NCBI GenBank assembly: GCA_946479405.1
Contig: CAMLGD010000084.1
Location: 1 to 13,147 of the forward strand
DNA: 13,147 nucleotides
Source of the DNA: an uncultured Vogesella sp.
GTDB taxonomy: Bacteria > Pseudomonadota > Gammaproteobacteria > Burkholderiales > Chromobacteriaceae
Direction of reading: 5' to 3'
A program made the translations under genes and the position numbers. Below the pieces are notes generated by a model. It saw nothing but the letters and a program-made list of their open reading frames with translations. It was not told the DNA's origin and made no database searches. Below, piece after piece: positions 6,526 to 12,252 of the stretch. How positions within the stretch are numbered: the stretch's first letter is position 1; each line of letters begins with the position of its first letter.

Positions 6526-7202
6526 TGGCGCGCTCCGAAGAAAAACAAGGCGCAGCCGGCGGCATGGACACGCTGCGGCCAACGTTGGCCGCAGCCCACG
6601 GCTCGCCGCTGCTGAAGCGACTGTTCGACCTGGTGGCCGTGCTGGCCGGGTTGTGGCTGCTGTGGCCGCTGCTGCTGCTGATTGCCCTGTGGGTGAAGCT
6701 GGATTCGCCCGGCCCGGTGTTCTTCCGCCAGGTGCGGGTAGGGCGCGGCGGCCGGCTGTTCCGCATCCACAAGTTCCGCACCATGCGCATCAATGCCGAG
6801 GCCGCCGGGCAGCTGACGGTGGGCGCCGACAGCCGCGTCACCCGTGCCGGACACCTGCTGCGCAAGACCAAGCTGGACGAGCTGCCGCAACTGCTGGACG
6901 TGCTGTACGGCGACATGAGCCTGGTCGGCCCGCGGCCGGAGGTGCCCAAGTACGTGGCGCACTATCCGGCGGCAGTGAAGGAGATCGTGCTGTCGGTGCG
7001 CCCGGGCATTACCGACTGGGCGTCGATCCGCATGATCGACGAGAACCAGATCCTGGGTAAGGCTGCCGACCCGGAACGCGCCTATATCGAGCAGGTGCTG
7101 CCGGAAAAGCTGGGCTACTACGTGCGCTATGCGCAAAGCTACAGCCTGGCCGGGGATGTGCAGATCATCCTTGCCACGCTGCTGAAGATCATTACCCGCT
7201 GA
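6525..7202 (+). CDS. PglC-like initiating phosphoglycosyl transferase (bacterial sugar transferase)
   Basis: A 225-residue monotopic phosphoglycosyl transferase of the short PglC/WcaJ-catalytic-domain type. It would transfer sugar-1-phosphate from a UDP-sugar to undecaprenyl phosphate, the first membrane step of glycan assembly. The membrane-inserted segment runs from about 31 (KRLFDLVAVL) to 58. The conserved core follows: DSPGPVFFRQVRVGR (60-74), KFRTM (83-87), KTKLDELPQL (114-123) with the Asp118-Glu119 catalytic dyad, GDMSLVGPRPEV (129-140) and RPGITDWASI (159-168). Its ATG overlaps the aminotransferase stop as TGATG; a GTG at 6522 and an ATG at 6564 are in-frame alternatives. The first about 25 residues are not part of the conserved family and contain a 24-bp DNA palindrome. 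The upstream aminotransferase and downstream dehydratase suggest a diamino- or amino-dideoxy-sugar substrate. Confidence 0.95.
   Translation: MARSEEKQGAAGGMDTLRPTLAAAHGSPLLKRLFDLVAVLAGLWLLWPLLLLIALWVKLDSPGPVFFRQVRVGRGGRLFRIHKFRTMRINAEAAGQLTVGADSRVTRAGHLLRKTKLDELPQLLDVLYGDMSLVGPRPEVPKYVAHYPAAVKEIVLSVRPGITDWASIRMIDENQILGKAADPERAYIEQVLPEKLGYYVRYAQSYSLAGDVQIILATLLKIITR
6572..6595. repeat. 24-bp perfect palindrome: two head-to-head GTTGGCCGCA motifs
   Basis: A gap-free palindrome with the 10-mer motif on the - strand at 6574-6583 and on the + strand at 6584-6593, joined at AACGTT. It encodes LRPTLAA in the poorly conserved N-terminal extension of the phosphoglycosyl transferase. Confidence 0.9.
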
Positions 7203-7211
7203 GAGGGTGTC

Positions 7212-7571
7212 ATGAGCAGACCGGAACAGACTTATCGCGGCAGCTGCCACTGCGGCGCGGTGCAGTTCGAGATCCGCAGCGATTTTCCCGAGCTGACCAT
7301 GTGCGACTGCTCGCTATGCCGCAAGAAGAATGCGCTGATGGTGAAGGTACACGAGAGCAAGTTCCGCCTGCTGGCCGGCGAGGACAGCTTGAGCGAGTAC
7401 CAGTTTCACACCCATACCGCACGGCACTTCTTCTGCAAGGTGTGCGGCATTTATCCGTTTCACCGCAAGCGCGTGACGCCGGACAATTTCGGCATCAACG
7501 TGTGTTGCCTGGACGACTTCGATCCGAGCGGCATCCCGCTGCGCCAGGCCATCGGCGCGGCGATGCCGTGA
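7212..7571 (+). CDS. GFA-family zinc-binding protein (Mss4-like fold)
   Basis: A 119-residue protein of the GFA family (named after glutathione-dependent formaldehyde-activating enzyme; most members have no proven activity). The zinc ligands are visible in the family's order: C12-x-C14 (SCHCGAV), C31-x-C33-x2-C36 (CDCSLC) and C75-x2-C78 (FFCKVCGI). FGINVCCLDD (93-102) matches the usual C-terminal strand. A good GAGAGG ribosome binding site precedes the ATG at 7212, only 9 nt after the phosphoglycosyl transferase stop, and the dehydratase starts 27 nt after its own stop, so it is embedded in the operon. GFA proteins have no established role in surface-glycan synthesis, so it may be a passenger. 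The family call is firm; the activity is unknown. Confidence 0.93.
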   Translation: MSRPEQTYRGSCHCGAVQFEIRSDFPELTMCDCSLCRKKNALMVKVHESKFRLLAGEDSLSEYQFHTHTARHFFCKVCGIYPFHRKRVTPDNFGINVCCLDDFDPSGIPLRQAIGAAMP

Positions 7572-7598
7572 ACGGCGGAACCCATTACAAGAGCTGAC

Positions 7599-9485
7599 AT
7601 GCTGGACAAACTGCTTTCCTTCTCGCGCCATCACAAGATGGCGCTGCTGATGCTGCTGGACGCGCTGCTGCTGCCGCTGGCGTTGTGGAGCGCGGTGCTG
7701 CTGCGCCTGGGCGGCAACTGGGACCCGAAGCTGGATGCCTATCTGTGGATCTTCGCGGTGCCGCCGCTGTGGGTGCTGCCGATCTTCATCAAGCTGGGGC
7801 TGTACCGCGCGGTGCTGAAGTTTCTGGATGACCGCATCGTCTACACCGTGTTCGTCGGCGTGTCGCTGTCGGTGCTGGTGTTGATGGCGGTGATCCTGAT
7901 GGCTGGCATCGGCGCCTTTCCGCGCACCTCCATCATCATCTTCTGGGTGTTTGCCATGGCCTACATTGGCGGCAGCCGCTTCCTGTTGCGCGGGGTGGTG
8001 CGCCGTATCGATGCACTGGATGCGCCGCGGCGGCCGGTGGTGATCTACGGTGCCGGCCGCGCTGGCCTGCAGTTGATGGTGGCGTTGCAGGAAGGCCGCG
8101 AGTACCGGCCGCTGGCCTTTGTCGATGACAACCCGCAGCTATGGGGCCGCACCTACCGCGGCCTGATGGTGCACGACCCGAAAACGTTGGCCGCACTGGT
8201 GACCGATACCGGCGCCGAGCTGATCCTGCTGGCGATGCCGTCGGCCAGCCGCGGTCGCCACCGCCAGATCCTGGAGCAGCTGGAAAGCCTGCACATACCG
8301 ATCAAGCGCCTGCCGGGCATGGCCGATCTGGTCTCCGGCGAGGTACGGGTGGATGAGCTGCGCGAGGTGGACATCGAAGACTTGCTGGGCCGCGACCCGG
8401 TGCCGCCGCGTGGCGAGCTGCTGGCGGCCAACATCACCGGCAAGGTGGTGATGGTCACCGGCGCCGGTGGTTCCATCGGTTCCGAGCTGTGCCGCCAGAT
8501 CGTGCGCCAGCGCCCCAGCTGCATCGTGCTGTTCGAGCTGACCGAGTTCGCGCTGTACAGCATCGACCAGGAGCTGGCACGGCTGGCGCCGACGGTGGAG
8601 CGGCTGCCGGTGCTGGGCAATGTTACCGACCTGGCGCGGCTCACCTCGGTGATGCGCGCATTCGCGGTGGAAACCGTGTACCACGCCGCCGCCTACAAGC
8701 ATGTGCCGATGGTGGAGCACAACCCGGTGGCCGGCATCGTCAACAACGCCTTTGGCACCGACACCTGCGCGCAGGCGGCGGAAGACGCCGGCGTGGCCAC
8801 CTTCGTGCTGATTTCTACTGATAAAGCCGTGCGGCCAACCAATGTGATGGGCGCCACCAAACGGCTGGCGGAGCTGGCGCTGCAGGCGCGCCACGCCGCC
8901 GGCAGCCGCACCCGCTTCGTGATGGTGCGCTTCGGCAACGTGCTGGGCAGTTCCGGCTCGGTGGTGCCGCTGTTCAAGCAGCAGATCGCCAATGGCGGCC
9001 CGGTGACGCTGACGCATCCGGACATCACCCGCTACTTCATGACCATTCCCGAGGCGGCGCAGCTGGTGATCCAGGCCGGGGCCATGGGCCAGGGCGGCGA
9101 CGTGTTCGTGCTGGACATGGGCGAGCCGGTGAAGATCATCGATCTGGCACGGCGCATGGTGCACCTGTCCGGGCTGGAGGTGCGCGACGAGGCGCACCCG
9201 CACGGCGACATCGAGATCCGCTGCACCGGGCTGCGCCCGGGCGAGAAGCTGTACGAGGAGTTGCTGATCGGCGACGGCGTGCTGGCCACCGACCACCCGC
9301 GCATCATGCGGGCGCAGGAATACCACCTGCCGGCCGACGAGCTGGGGCGCCATCTGCACACGTTGGCCACCGCCTGTCAGCAGCTGGATGCGCCGCAGGC
9401 ATTTGCGCTGCTGCAGGGCGTGGTGCATGAATTCAAGGCCGCGGCGGCCACGGCCGACTGGGTGAGCCAGGCCGGCAAGGGCTGA
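7599..9485 (+). CDS. WbpM/PglF-type UDP-N-acetyl-hexosamine 4,6-dehydratase
   Basis: A 628-residue membrane-anchored nucleotide-sugar dehydratase that would convert UDP-GlcNAc to UDP-2-acetamido-2,6-dideoxy-4-hexulose. The N terminus (about 12-130) holds four hydrophobic segments. A first Rossmann domain begins VVIYGAGRAGLQL (147-159), and the catalytic short-chain dehydrogenase-like domain begins VMVTGAGGSIGSEL (284-297). Catalytic landmarks are AAAYKHVPMVE (363-373), STDK (406-409), and NVMGATKR (415-422), where Met417 replaces the usual Tyr and Lys421 follows. This Ser-Met-Lys arrangement is known from the large WbpM/PglF class. RCTGLRPGEKLYEELL (541-556) is the usual C-terminal signature. 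It is the last gene of the polysaccharide operon, 27 nt after the GFA gene and 32 nt before a terminator. It should feed the aminotransferase at 5362. Confidence 0.96.
   Translation: MLDKLLSFSRHHKMALLMLLDALLLPLALWSAVLLRLGGNWDPKLDAYLWIFAVPPLWVLPIFIKLGLYRAVLKFLDDRIVYTVFVGVSLSVLVLMAVILMAGIGAFPRTSIIIFWVFAMAYIGGSRFLLRGVVRRIDALDAPRRPVVIYGAGRAGLQLMVALQEGREYRPLAFVDDNPQLWGRTYRGLMVHDPKTLAALVTDTGAELILLAMPSASRGRHRQILEQLESLHIPIKRLPGMADLVSGEVRVDELREVDIEDLLGRDPVPPRGELLAANITGKVVMVTGAGGSIGSELCRQIVRQRPSCIVLFELTEFALYSIDQELARLAPTVERLPVLGNVTDLARLTSVMRAFAVETVYHAAAYKHVPMVEHNPVAGIVNNAFGTDTCAQAAEDAGVATFVLISTDKAVRPTNVMGATKRLAELALQARHAAGSRTRFVMVRFGNVLGSSGSVVPLFKQQIANGGPVTLTHPDITRYFMTIPEAAQLVIQAGAMGQGGDVFVLDMGEPVKIIDLARRMVHLSGLEVRDEAHPHGDIEIRCTGLRPGEKLYEELLIGDGVLATDHPRIMRAQEYHLPADELGRHLHTLATACQQLDAPQAFALLQGVVHEFKAAAATADWVSQAGKG
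8186..8195 (+). repeat. GTTGGCCGCA motif inside the dehydratase gene
   Basis: In the context AAAACGTTGGCCGCACTGG, over codons Thr196-Leu197-Ala198-Ala199 in the weakly conserved linker of the first Rossmann domain. Confidence 0.75.
8830..8839 (-). repeat. Reverse-orientation GTTGGCCGCA motif in the dehydratase gene
   Basis: Reads TGCGGCCAAC on the + strand across Val411-Arg412-Pro413-Thr414, directly between the catalytic STDK and Met417. The codon phase differs from the copy at 8186. Confidence 0.7.
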
Positions 9486-9517
9486 TTGCGCCGCGCTTGC
9501 CGCTGTGGTCTTCTCGC

Positions 9518-9545
9518 ACCCCGTCGCATGCAGATGGGGTTTTTT
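9518..9545 (+). terminator. Rho-independent terminator of the polysaccharide operon
   Basis: Stem ACCCCGTC (9518-9525) with GATGGGGT (9533-9540), 8 pairs including one G-T, loop GCATGCA, followed by a run of T to 9545. It lies 32 nt after the dehydratase stop. Confidence 0.9.
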
Positions 9546-9568
9546 GTGGCAATAGGGAAAACGGAGGG

Positions 9569-9597
9569 CTGGCAAGCGCAGCGTTTTCTGCTTTAAT
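9569..9597 (+). promoter_or_regulatory. Candidate sigma-70 promoter for the symporter gene
   Basis: CTGGCA (9569-9574) and TTTAAT (9592-9597) are separated by 17 nt; they match the -35 and -10 consensus at 4 of 6 and 5 of 6 positions. It sits just after the upstream terminator and would give a leader of about 150 nt before the symporter start. Confidence 0.5.
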
Positions 9598-9603
9598 CCC
9601 ACC

Positions 9604-9753
9604 CCTTCACGACGGATAGCGACAGTGTCCGCGATGAAGGCCGGTCCCCGCCGGCGATACAGGCCTCCAAGAAGGCCAACGATAATGAGCGGCAACGACC
9701 GGTCAGCGCACTACAAAGGAGGTTTTCAGTGACGACAGCACAGGGAAACCACC
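9604..9753 (+). other. Long, possibly structured 5' leader of the symporter gene
   Basis: This gap holds no conventional gene. Two short hairpins can form: GCCGG/CCGGC (9640-9644 with 9651-9655) and GGCCT/AGGCC (9662-9666 with 9673-9677). CCGGTC (9641-9646) can instead pair with GACCGG (9697-9702), which would exclude the first hairpin; GACCGGTC (9697-9704) is also self-complementary. Near the 3' end is a very strong Shine-Dalgarno AAAGGAGGT (9715-9723) that fits a GTG at 9729, not the symporter start. I do not recognise a known riboswitch class; GC-rich sequence makes such pairings fairly likely by chance. Confidence 0.35.
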
Positions 9754-9830
9754 GTGAAAATCAACCGACTTACCGCAATGATCCTGGCCGCCATGGCGCT
9801 GGGTATTGCTGCTGGCTACGGCTGGCGTGA
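9729..9830 (+). CDS. Possible 33-codon leader ORF overlapping the symporter start
   Basis: GTG at 9729 stands 5 nt behind the strong AAAGGAGGT Shine-Dalgarno (9715-9723) and opens 33 codons ending in TGA at 9828-9830. Its frame differs from the symporter frame, and it ends 77 nt into that gene. The predicted peptide begins MTTAQGNHRENQPTYR and has no recognisable domain or repeated amino acid. It could act as a translated leader coupling ribosomes to the symporter start at 9754, or the strong binding site may be fortuitous. Confidence 0.3.
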   Translation: MTTAQGNHRENQPTYRNDPGRHGAGYCCWLRLA

Positions 9831-11067
9831 AATGGCTGGCAGCCCGGAGGCCATTACCGCCTTCGCCGACCAGCTTTCCATTCTGACCGACATCTTCCTG
9901 CGCCTGATCAAGATGATCATCGCGCCGCTGGTGTTCTCCACCCTGGTGGTGGGTATCGCGCGCATGGGCGACTCGGCCACCGTTGGCCGCATCGGCGCCA
10001 AGACCATGGGCTGGTTCGTGACTGCGTCGTTCGTGTCGCTGTCACTGGGCCTGATCATGGTGAACCTGCTCAAGCCGGGCGTGGGCCTGAGCCTGCCGCT
10101 GCCGGACGTGACCGCCAGCTCGGGCATCGAGAAGGGCGCGCTGACGCTGAAGGACTTTATTGGCCACCTGATCCCCAAGAGCGTGTTCGATGCGCTGGCC
10201 AAGAACGAAATCCTGTCCATCGTGGTGTTCTCGGTATTCTTCGGCACCGCCGCTGCCGCCGTCGGCGACAAGGCCAAGGGGCTGATCGACGCTATCGACG
10301 CGGTGGCGCACATCATGCTGAAAGTCACCGGCTACGTGATGAACTTCGCGCCGTTTGCGGTGTTCGCGGCGATTGCCAGCATGGTGGCCAAGGAAGGTCT
10401 GGGCATCCTGTCCACCTACGGCAGCTTCATGGCGCAGTTCTACCTGACGCTGGGCATGCTGTGGGCGTGCCTGCTGCTGATGGGCAGTGTGTTTCTGGGG
10501 CGTCGCGTGTTCGAGCTGCTGGCCGCGGTGCGCGAGCCGGCGCTGCTGGCATTCTCCACTGCCAGTTCCGAGGCCGCCTATCCCAAGACCCTGGATCGCC
10601 TGAAGCGTTTTGGTTGCAGCGACCGCATCGCCAGCTTTGTGCTGCCGATGGGCTACTCGTTCAACCTCGACGGCTCGATGATCTACTGCACCTTCGCCAG
10701 CATCTTCATTGCCCAGGCTTACGGCATCCAGCTGTCGCTGTCGCAGGAAATCACCATGATGCTGATCCTGATGGTGACCTCCAAGGGCATGGCCGGCGTG
10801 CCGCGCGCCTCGCTGGTGGTGATTGCCGCCACCCTGGCGCAGTTCAACATTCCGGAAGCCGGCCTGCTGCTGCTGCTGGGCGTGGATCACTTCCTGGACA
10901 TGGGCCGTTCCGCCACCAACGTGCTGGGCAACGCCATTGCCGCCAGCGTGGTAGCCAAGACCGAGAACGCACTGGGTGCCGCCCAGCCGGAGCTGGACGA
11001 GGACGACGATATCGATCCGGAACCACGCCAGGAACTGGAGCCGGCGTACGCCAAGCAGCAGGCCTGA
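9754..11067 (+). CDS. DAACS-family dicarboxylate/amino acid:cation symporter
   Basis: A 437-residue secondary transporter of the DAACS family (GltP/DctA/GltPh fold), importing acidic amino acids or C4-dicarboxylates across the inner membrane with Na+ or H+. Landmarks are the hairpin-1 serine-rich AFSTASSEAAYP (266-277), NLDGS in TM7 (304-308), hairpin-2 SKGMAGVP (343-350), and TM8 DHFLDMGRSATNVLGN (378-393). Arg385 corresponds to the arginine that binds the substrate side-chain carboxylate. Asn393 stands where GltPh has the sodium ligand Asp405; DctA-type proteins also have Asn there, so proton coupling is possible. The C-terminal tail is acidic (413-430). The GTG at 9754 gives the family N terminus, with AGGGA as ribosome binding site. 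The regulator and aspA downstream suggest aspartate, fumarate or a related acid as substrate. Confidence 0.94.
   Translation: MKINRLTAMILAAMALGIAAGYGWREMAGSPEAITAFADQLSILTDIFLRLIKMIIAPLVFSTLVVGIARMGDSATVGRIGAKTMGWFVTASFVSLSLGLIMVNLLKPGVGLSLPLPDVTASSGIEKGALTLKDFIGHLIPKSVFDALAKNEILSIVVFSVFFGTAAAAVGDKAKGLIDAIDAVAHIMLKVTGYVMNFAPFAVFAAIASMVAKEGLGILSTYGSFMAQFYLTLGMLWACLLLMGSVFLGRRVFELLAAVREPALLAFSTASSEAAYPKTLDRLKRFGCSDRIASFVLPMGYSFNLDGSMIYCTFASIFIAQAYGIQLSLSQEITMMLILMVTSKGMAGVPRASLVVIAATLAQFNIPEAGLLLLLGVDHFLDMGRSATNVLGNAIAASVVAKTENALGAAQPELDEDDDIDPEPRQELEPAYAKQQA
9982..9991 (+). repeat. GTTGGCCGCA motif inside the symporter gene
   Basis: In the context CCACCGTTGGCCGCATCGG, over Val77-Gly78-Arg79-Ile80. 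It is read in a different codon phase from the copies that encode TLAA. Confidence 0.7.
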
Positions 11068-11094
11068 TCGCCGCTACGTGCCGCCACACCAACC

Positions 11095-11117
11095 AGCCGC
11101 CTGCGGGCGGCTTTTTT
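11095..11117 (+). terminator. Rho-independent terminator of the symporter gene
   Basis: Stem AGCCGCC (11095-11101) with GGCGGCT (11106-11112), loop TGCG, then a T run to 11117. It lies 27 nt after the symporter stop, so the LysR gene probably has its own promoter in the short gap that follows. Confidence 0.93.
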
Positions 11118-11142
11118 GCGTCTGGCGTGCACTGGTGTAGCA

Positions 11143-11152
11143 TGCGGCCAAC
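11143..11152 (-). repeat. Reverse GTTGGCCGCA motif upstream of the LysR-type gene
   Basis: TGCGGCCAAC on the + strand in the 52-bp gap between the symporter terminator and the regulator start, ending 17 nt before the ATG. It lies in or next to the regulator's promoter region. Confidence 0.75.
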
Positions 11153-11169
11153 TTGTGCTGGAGTGCCCG

Positions 11170-12081
11170 ATGGATACCCGTTGGCTGGAAGATTTTCTGC
11201 TGCTGGCCGAAACCGGCAGCTTTACCCGCTCGGCCGAGCTGCGCCACCTGACGCAGCCGGCGTTCTCGCGCCGCATCAAGGCGCTGGAGAGCTGGCTGGG
11301 CGCCGATCTGATCGACCGCACCACCTGGCCGACACAGCTGACGCCGGCTGGTGAGATGCTGCGTGAAAAGGCGCGCCTGCTGGTGGGCGAGCTATCGTCC
11401 ACCCGTAGCCAGCTGCGTGCGCTGCAGGCGGCCGATGCCGCCACGCTGACGCTGGCGGTGCCGCACACGCTGTCGTTCGGCTTCGTGCCGCGCTGGCTGG
11501 CGGAAGAACACGAATCGGTCGGCGACATTGCCTGGCGCCTGCTGGCGCACAATGTGCACGACGCGGTGGTGGCGCTGGCAGAAGGCCACGCCGACCTGAT
11601 GCTGTGCTACCACCATCCGCGCCATCCGGTGGAGCTGCCGGGCGACCGTTACCAGGCGCTGGTGCTGGGCAGCGAGACCTTGCGGCCGTTTACCCGCCAG
11701 CTGGCGGACGGCACCGCGGAATGGCAGTTGCCGGGCGAAGCGCGGCTGCCGATCCCGTTTCTGGCCTATGGCCCGAATGCCTATTTCCACCGCATGGTGG
11801 AGCTGATCCTGGAGCGGGTGCCGCAGCCGGCGGTGCTGCAGCAGTGCTTCGAAACCGATATGGCCGAGGGCCTGAAGGCGATGGTGCTGGAAGGGCACGG
11901 CATTGCCTTCCTGCCGCACAGTACGGTACAGCGCGAGCTGGCCGGCGGGCAGCTCGCGCTGGCCGGCGACGACGACTGGGCGCTGCAGATGGAGATTCGC
12001 GTTTACCGCGACGCCCGCCGCGAGCTGCCGGCGCTGGACGGACTGTGGCAAAGGTTGGCCGCACGCTATCCGGCGGTGTAG
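11170..12081 (+). CDS. LysR-type transcriptional regulator
   Basis: A 303-residue LysR-family DNA-binding regulator. The N-terminal winged helix-turn-helix (1-60) is typical: WLEDFLLLAETGSFTRSAEL (5-24), then the recognition helix TQPAFSRRIKALE (28-40) and LTPAGE (57-62). The rest is the effector-binding domain, with LTLAVPHTLSFGFVPRWL at its start. The ATG at 11170 is chosen because GGAG lies 6 nt upstream and the protein then begins exactly at the family N terminus; the frame is open further back to 11116 but with non-family residues. It lies between a dicarboxylate/amino-acid symporter and aspA, all on the same strand rather than divergent. The likely target is aspA, whose upstream region holds a perfect LysR-type dyad at 12152-12168. 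The effector is unknown; aspartate or fumarate would fit. Confidence 0.95.
   Translation: MDTRWLEDFLLLAETGSFTRSAELRHLTQPAFSRRIKALESWLGADLIDRTTWPTQLTPAGEMLREKARLLVGELSSTRSQLRALQAADAATLTLAVPHTLSFGFVPRWLAEEHESVGDIAWRLLAHNVHDAVVALAEGHADLMLCYHHPRHPVELPGDRYQALVLGSETLRPFTRQLADGTAEWQLPGEARLPIPFLAYGPNAYFHRMVELILERVPQPAVLQQCFETDMAEGLKAMVLEGHGIAFLPHSTVQRELAGGQLALAGDDDWALQMEIRVYRDARRELPALDGLWQRLAARYPAV
12054..12063 (+). repeat. GTTGGCCGCA motif at the 3' end of the LysR-type gene
   Basis: In the context CAAAGGTTGGCCGCACG, over Arg295-Leu296-Ala297-Ala298, five codons before the end of the protein. Confidence 0.75.
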
Positions 12082-12097
12082 CCGACAGACCGTCTGT

Positions 12098-12124
12098 AAA
12101 TGGCCGCGCGATGCGGCCATTTTT
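12098..12124 (+). terminator. Rho-independent terminator of the LysR-type gene
   Basis: A 10-bp perfect stem, AAATGGCCGC (12098-12107) with GCGGCCATTT (12113-12122), loop GCGAT, then T residues to 12124. The flanking A and T tracts could let it also work on the - strand, but no gene is seen there. Confidence 0.92.
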
Positions 12125-12151
12125 GCGTCCGCTGCCGGCGCGTTGGCGGAT

Positions 12152-12168
12152 CATGCAAGACTTGCATG
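12152..12168. promoter_or_regulatory. Candidate LysR-type operator upstream of aspA
   Basis: CATGCAA-GAC-TTGCATG: a perfect dyad with 7-bp arms and a 3-nt centre. It contains T-N11-A (T12154, A12166), the classic LysR-type box. It lies 85 nt before the aspA start and 70 nt after the stop of the LysR-type gene, a usual distance for an activator site above a promoter. Confidence 0.6.
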
Positions 12169-12252
12169 GGGCAATCGGCATTCGGAATTGGCGGCGTTTC
12201 CGTGGGCGGCGCTACAGTGCGCGGCATCCAAACCACGCAAGAGAGCGCCACC

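Noticed and set aside
8139..9695. 518-codon open frame on the - strand
   Set aside because: Antisense to the dehydratase, whose domains are unmistakable; no recognisable motif of its own.
9604..9753. Glycine or other known riboswitch in the symporter leader
   Set aside because: The conserved core sequences of the classes I know are not visible; kept only as an unclassified structured leader.
10042..10890. 282-codon open frame on the - strand
   Set aside because: Antisense to the symporter, very rich in His and Gln; a third-position GC artefact.
11115..11143. Sigma-70 promoter for the LysR gene (TTTGCG, 17 nt, TAGCAT)
   Set aside because: Both boxes match weakly and the -35 overlaps the upstream terminator's T-run; a promoter must exist nearby, but this one is not convincing.
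12084..12097. Canonical Neisseria uptake sequence (GCCGTCTGAA)
   Set aside because: ACCGTCTGTA shares CCGTCTG but not the flanking bases and occurs only once here; it is better explained as part of a local palindrome.
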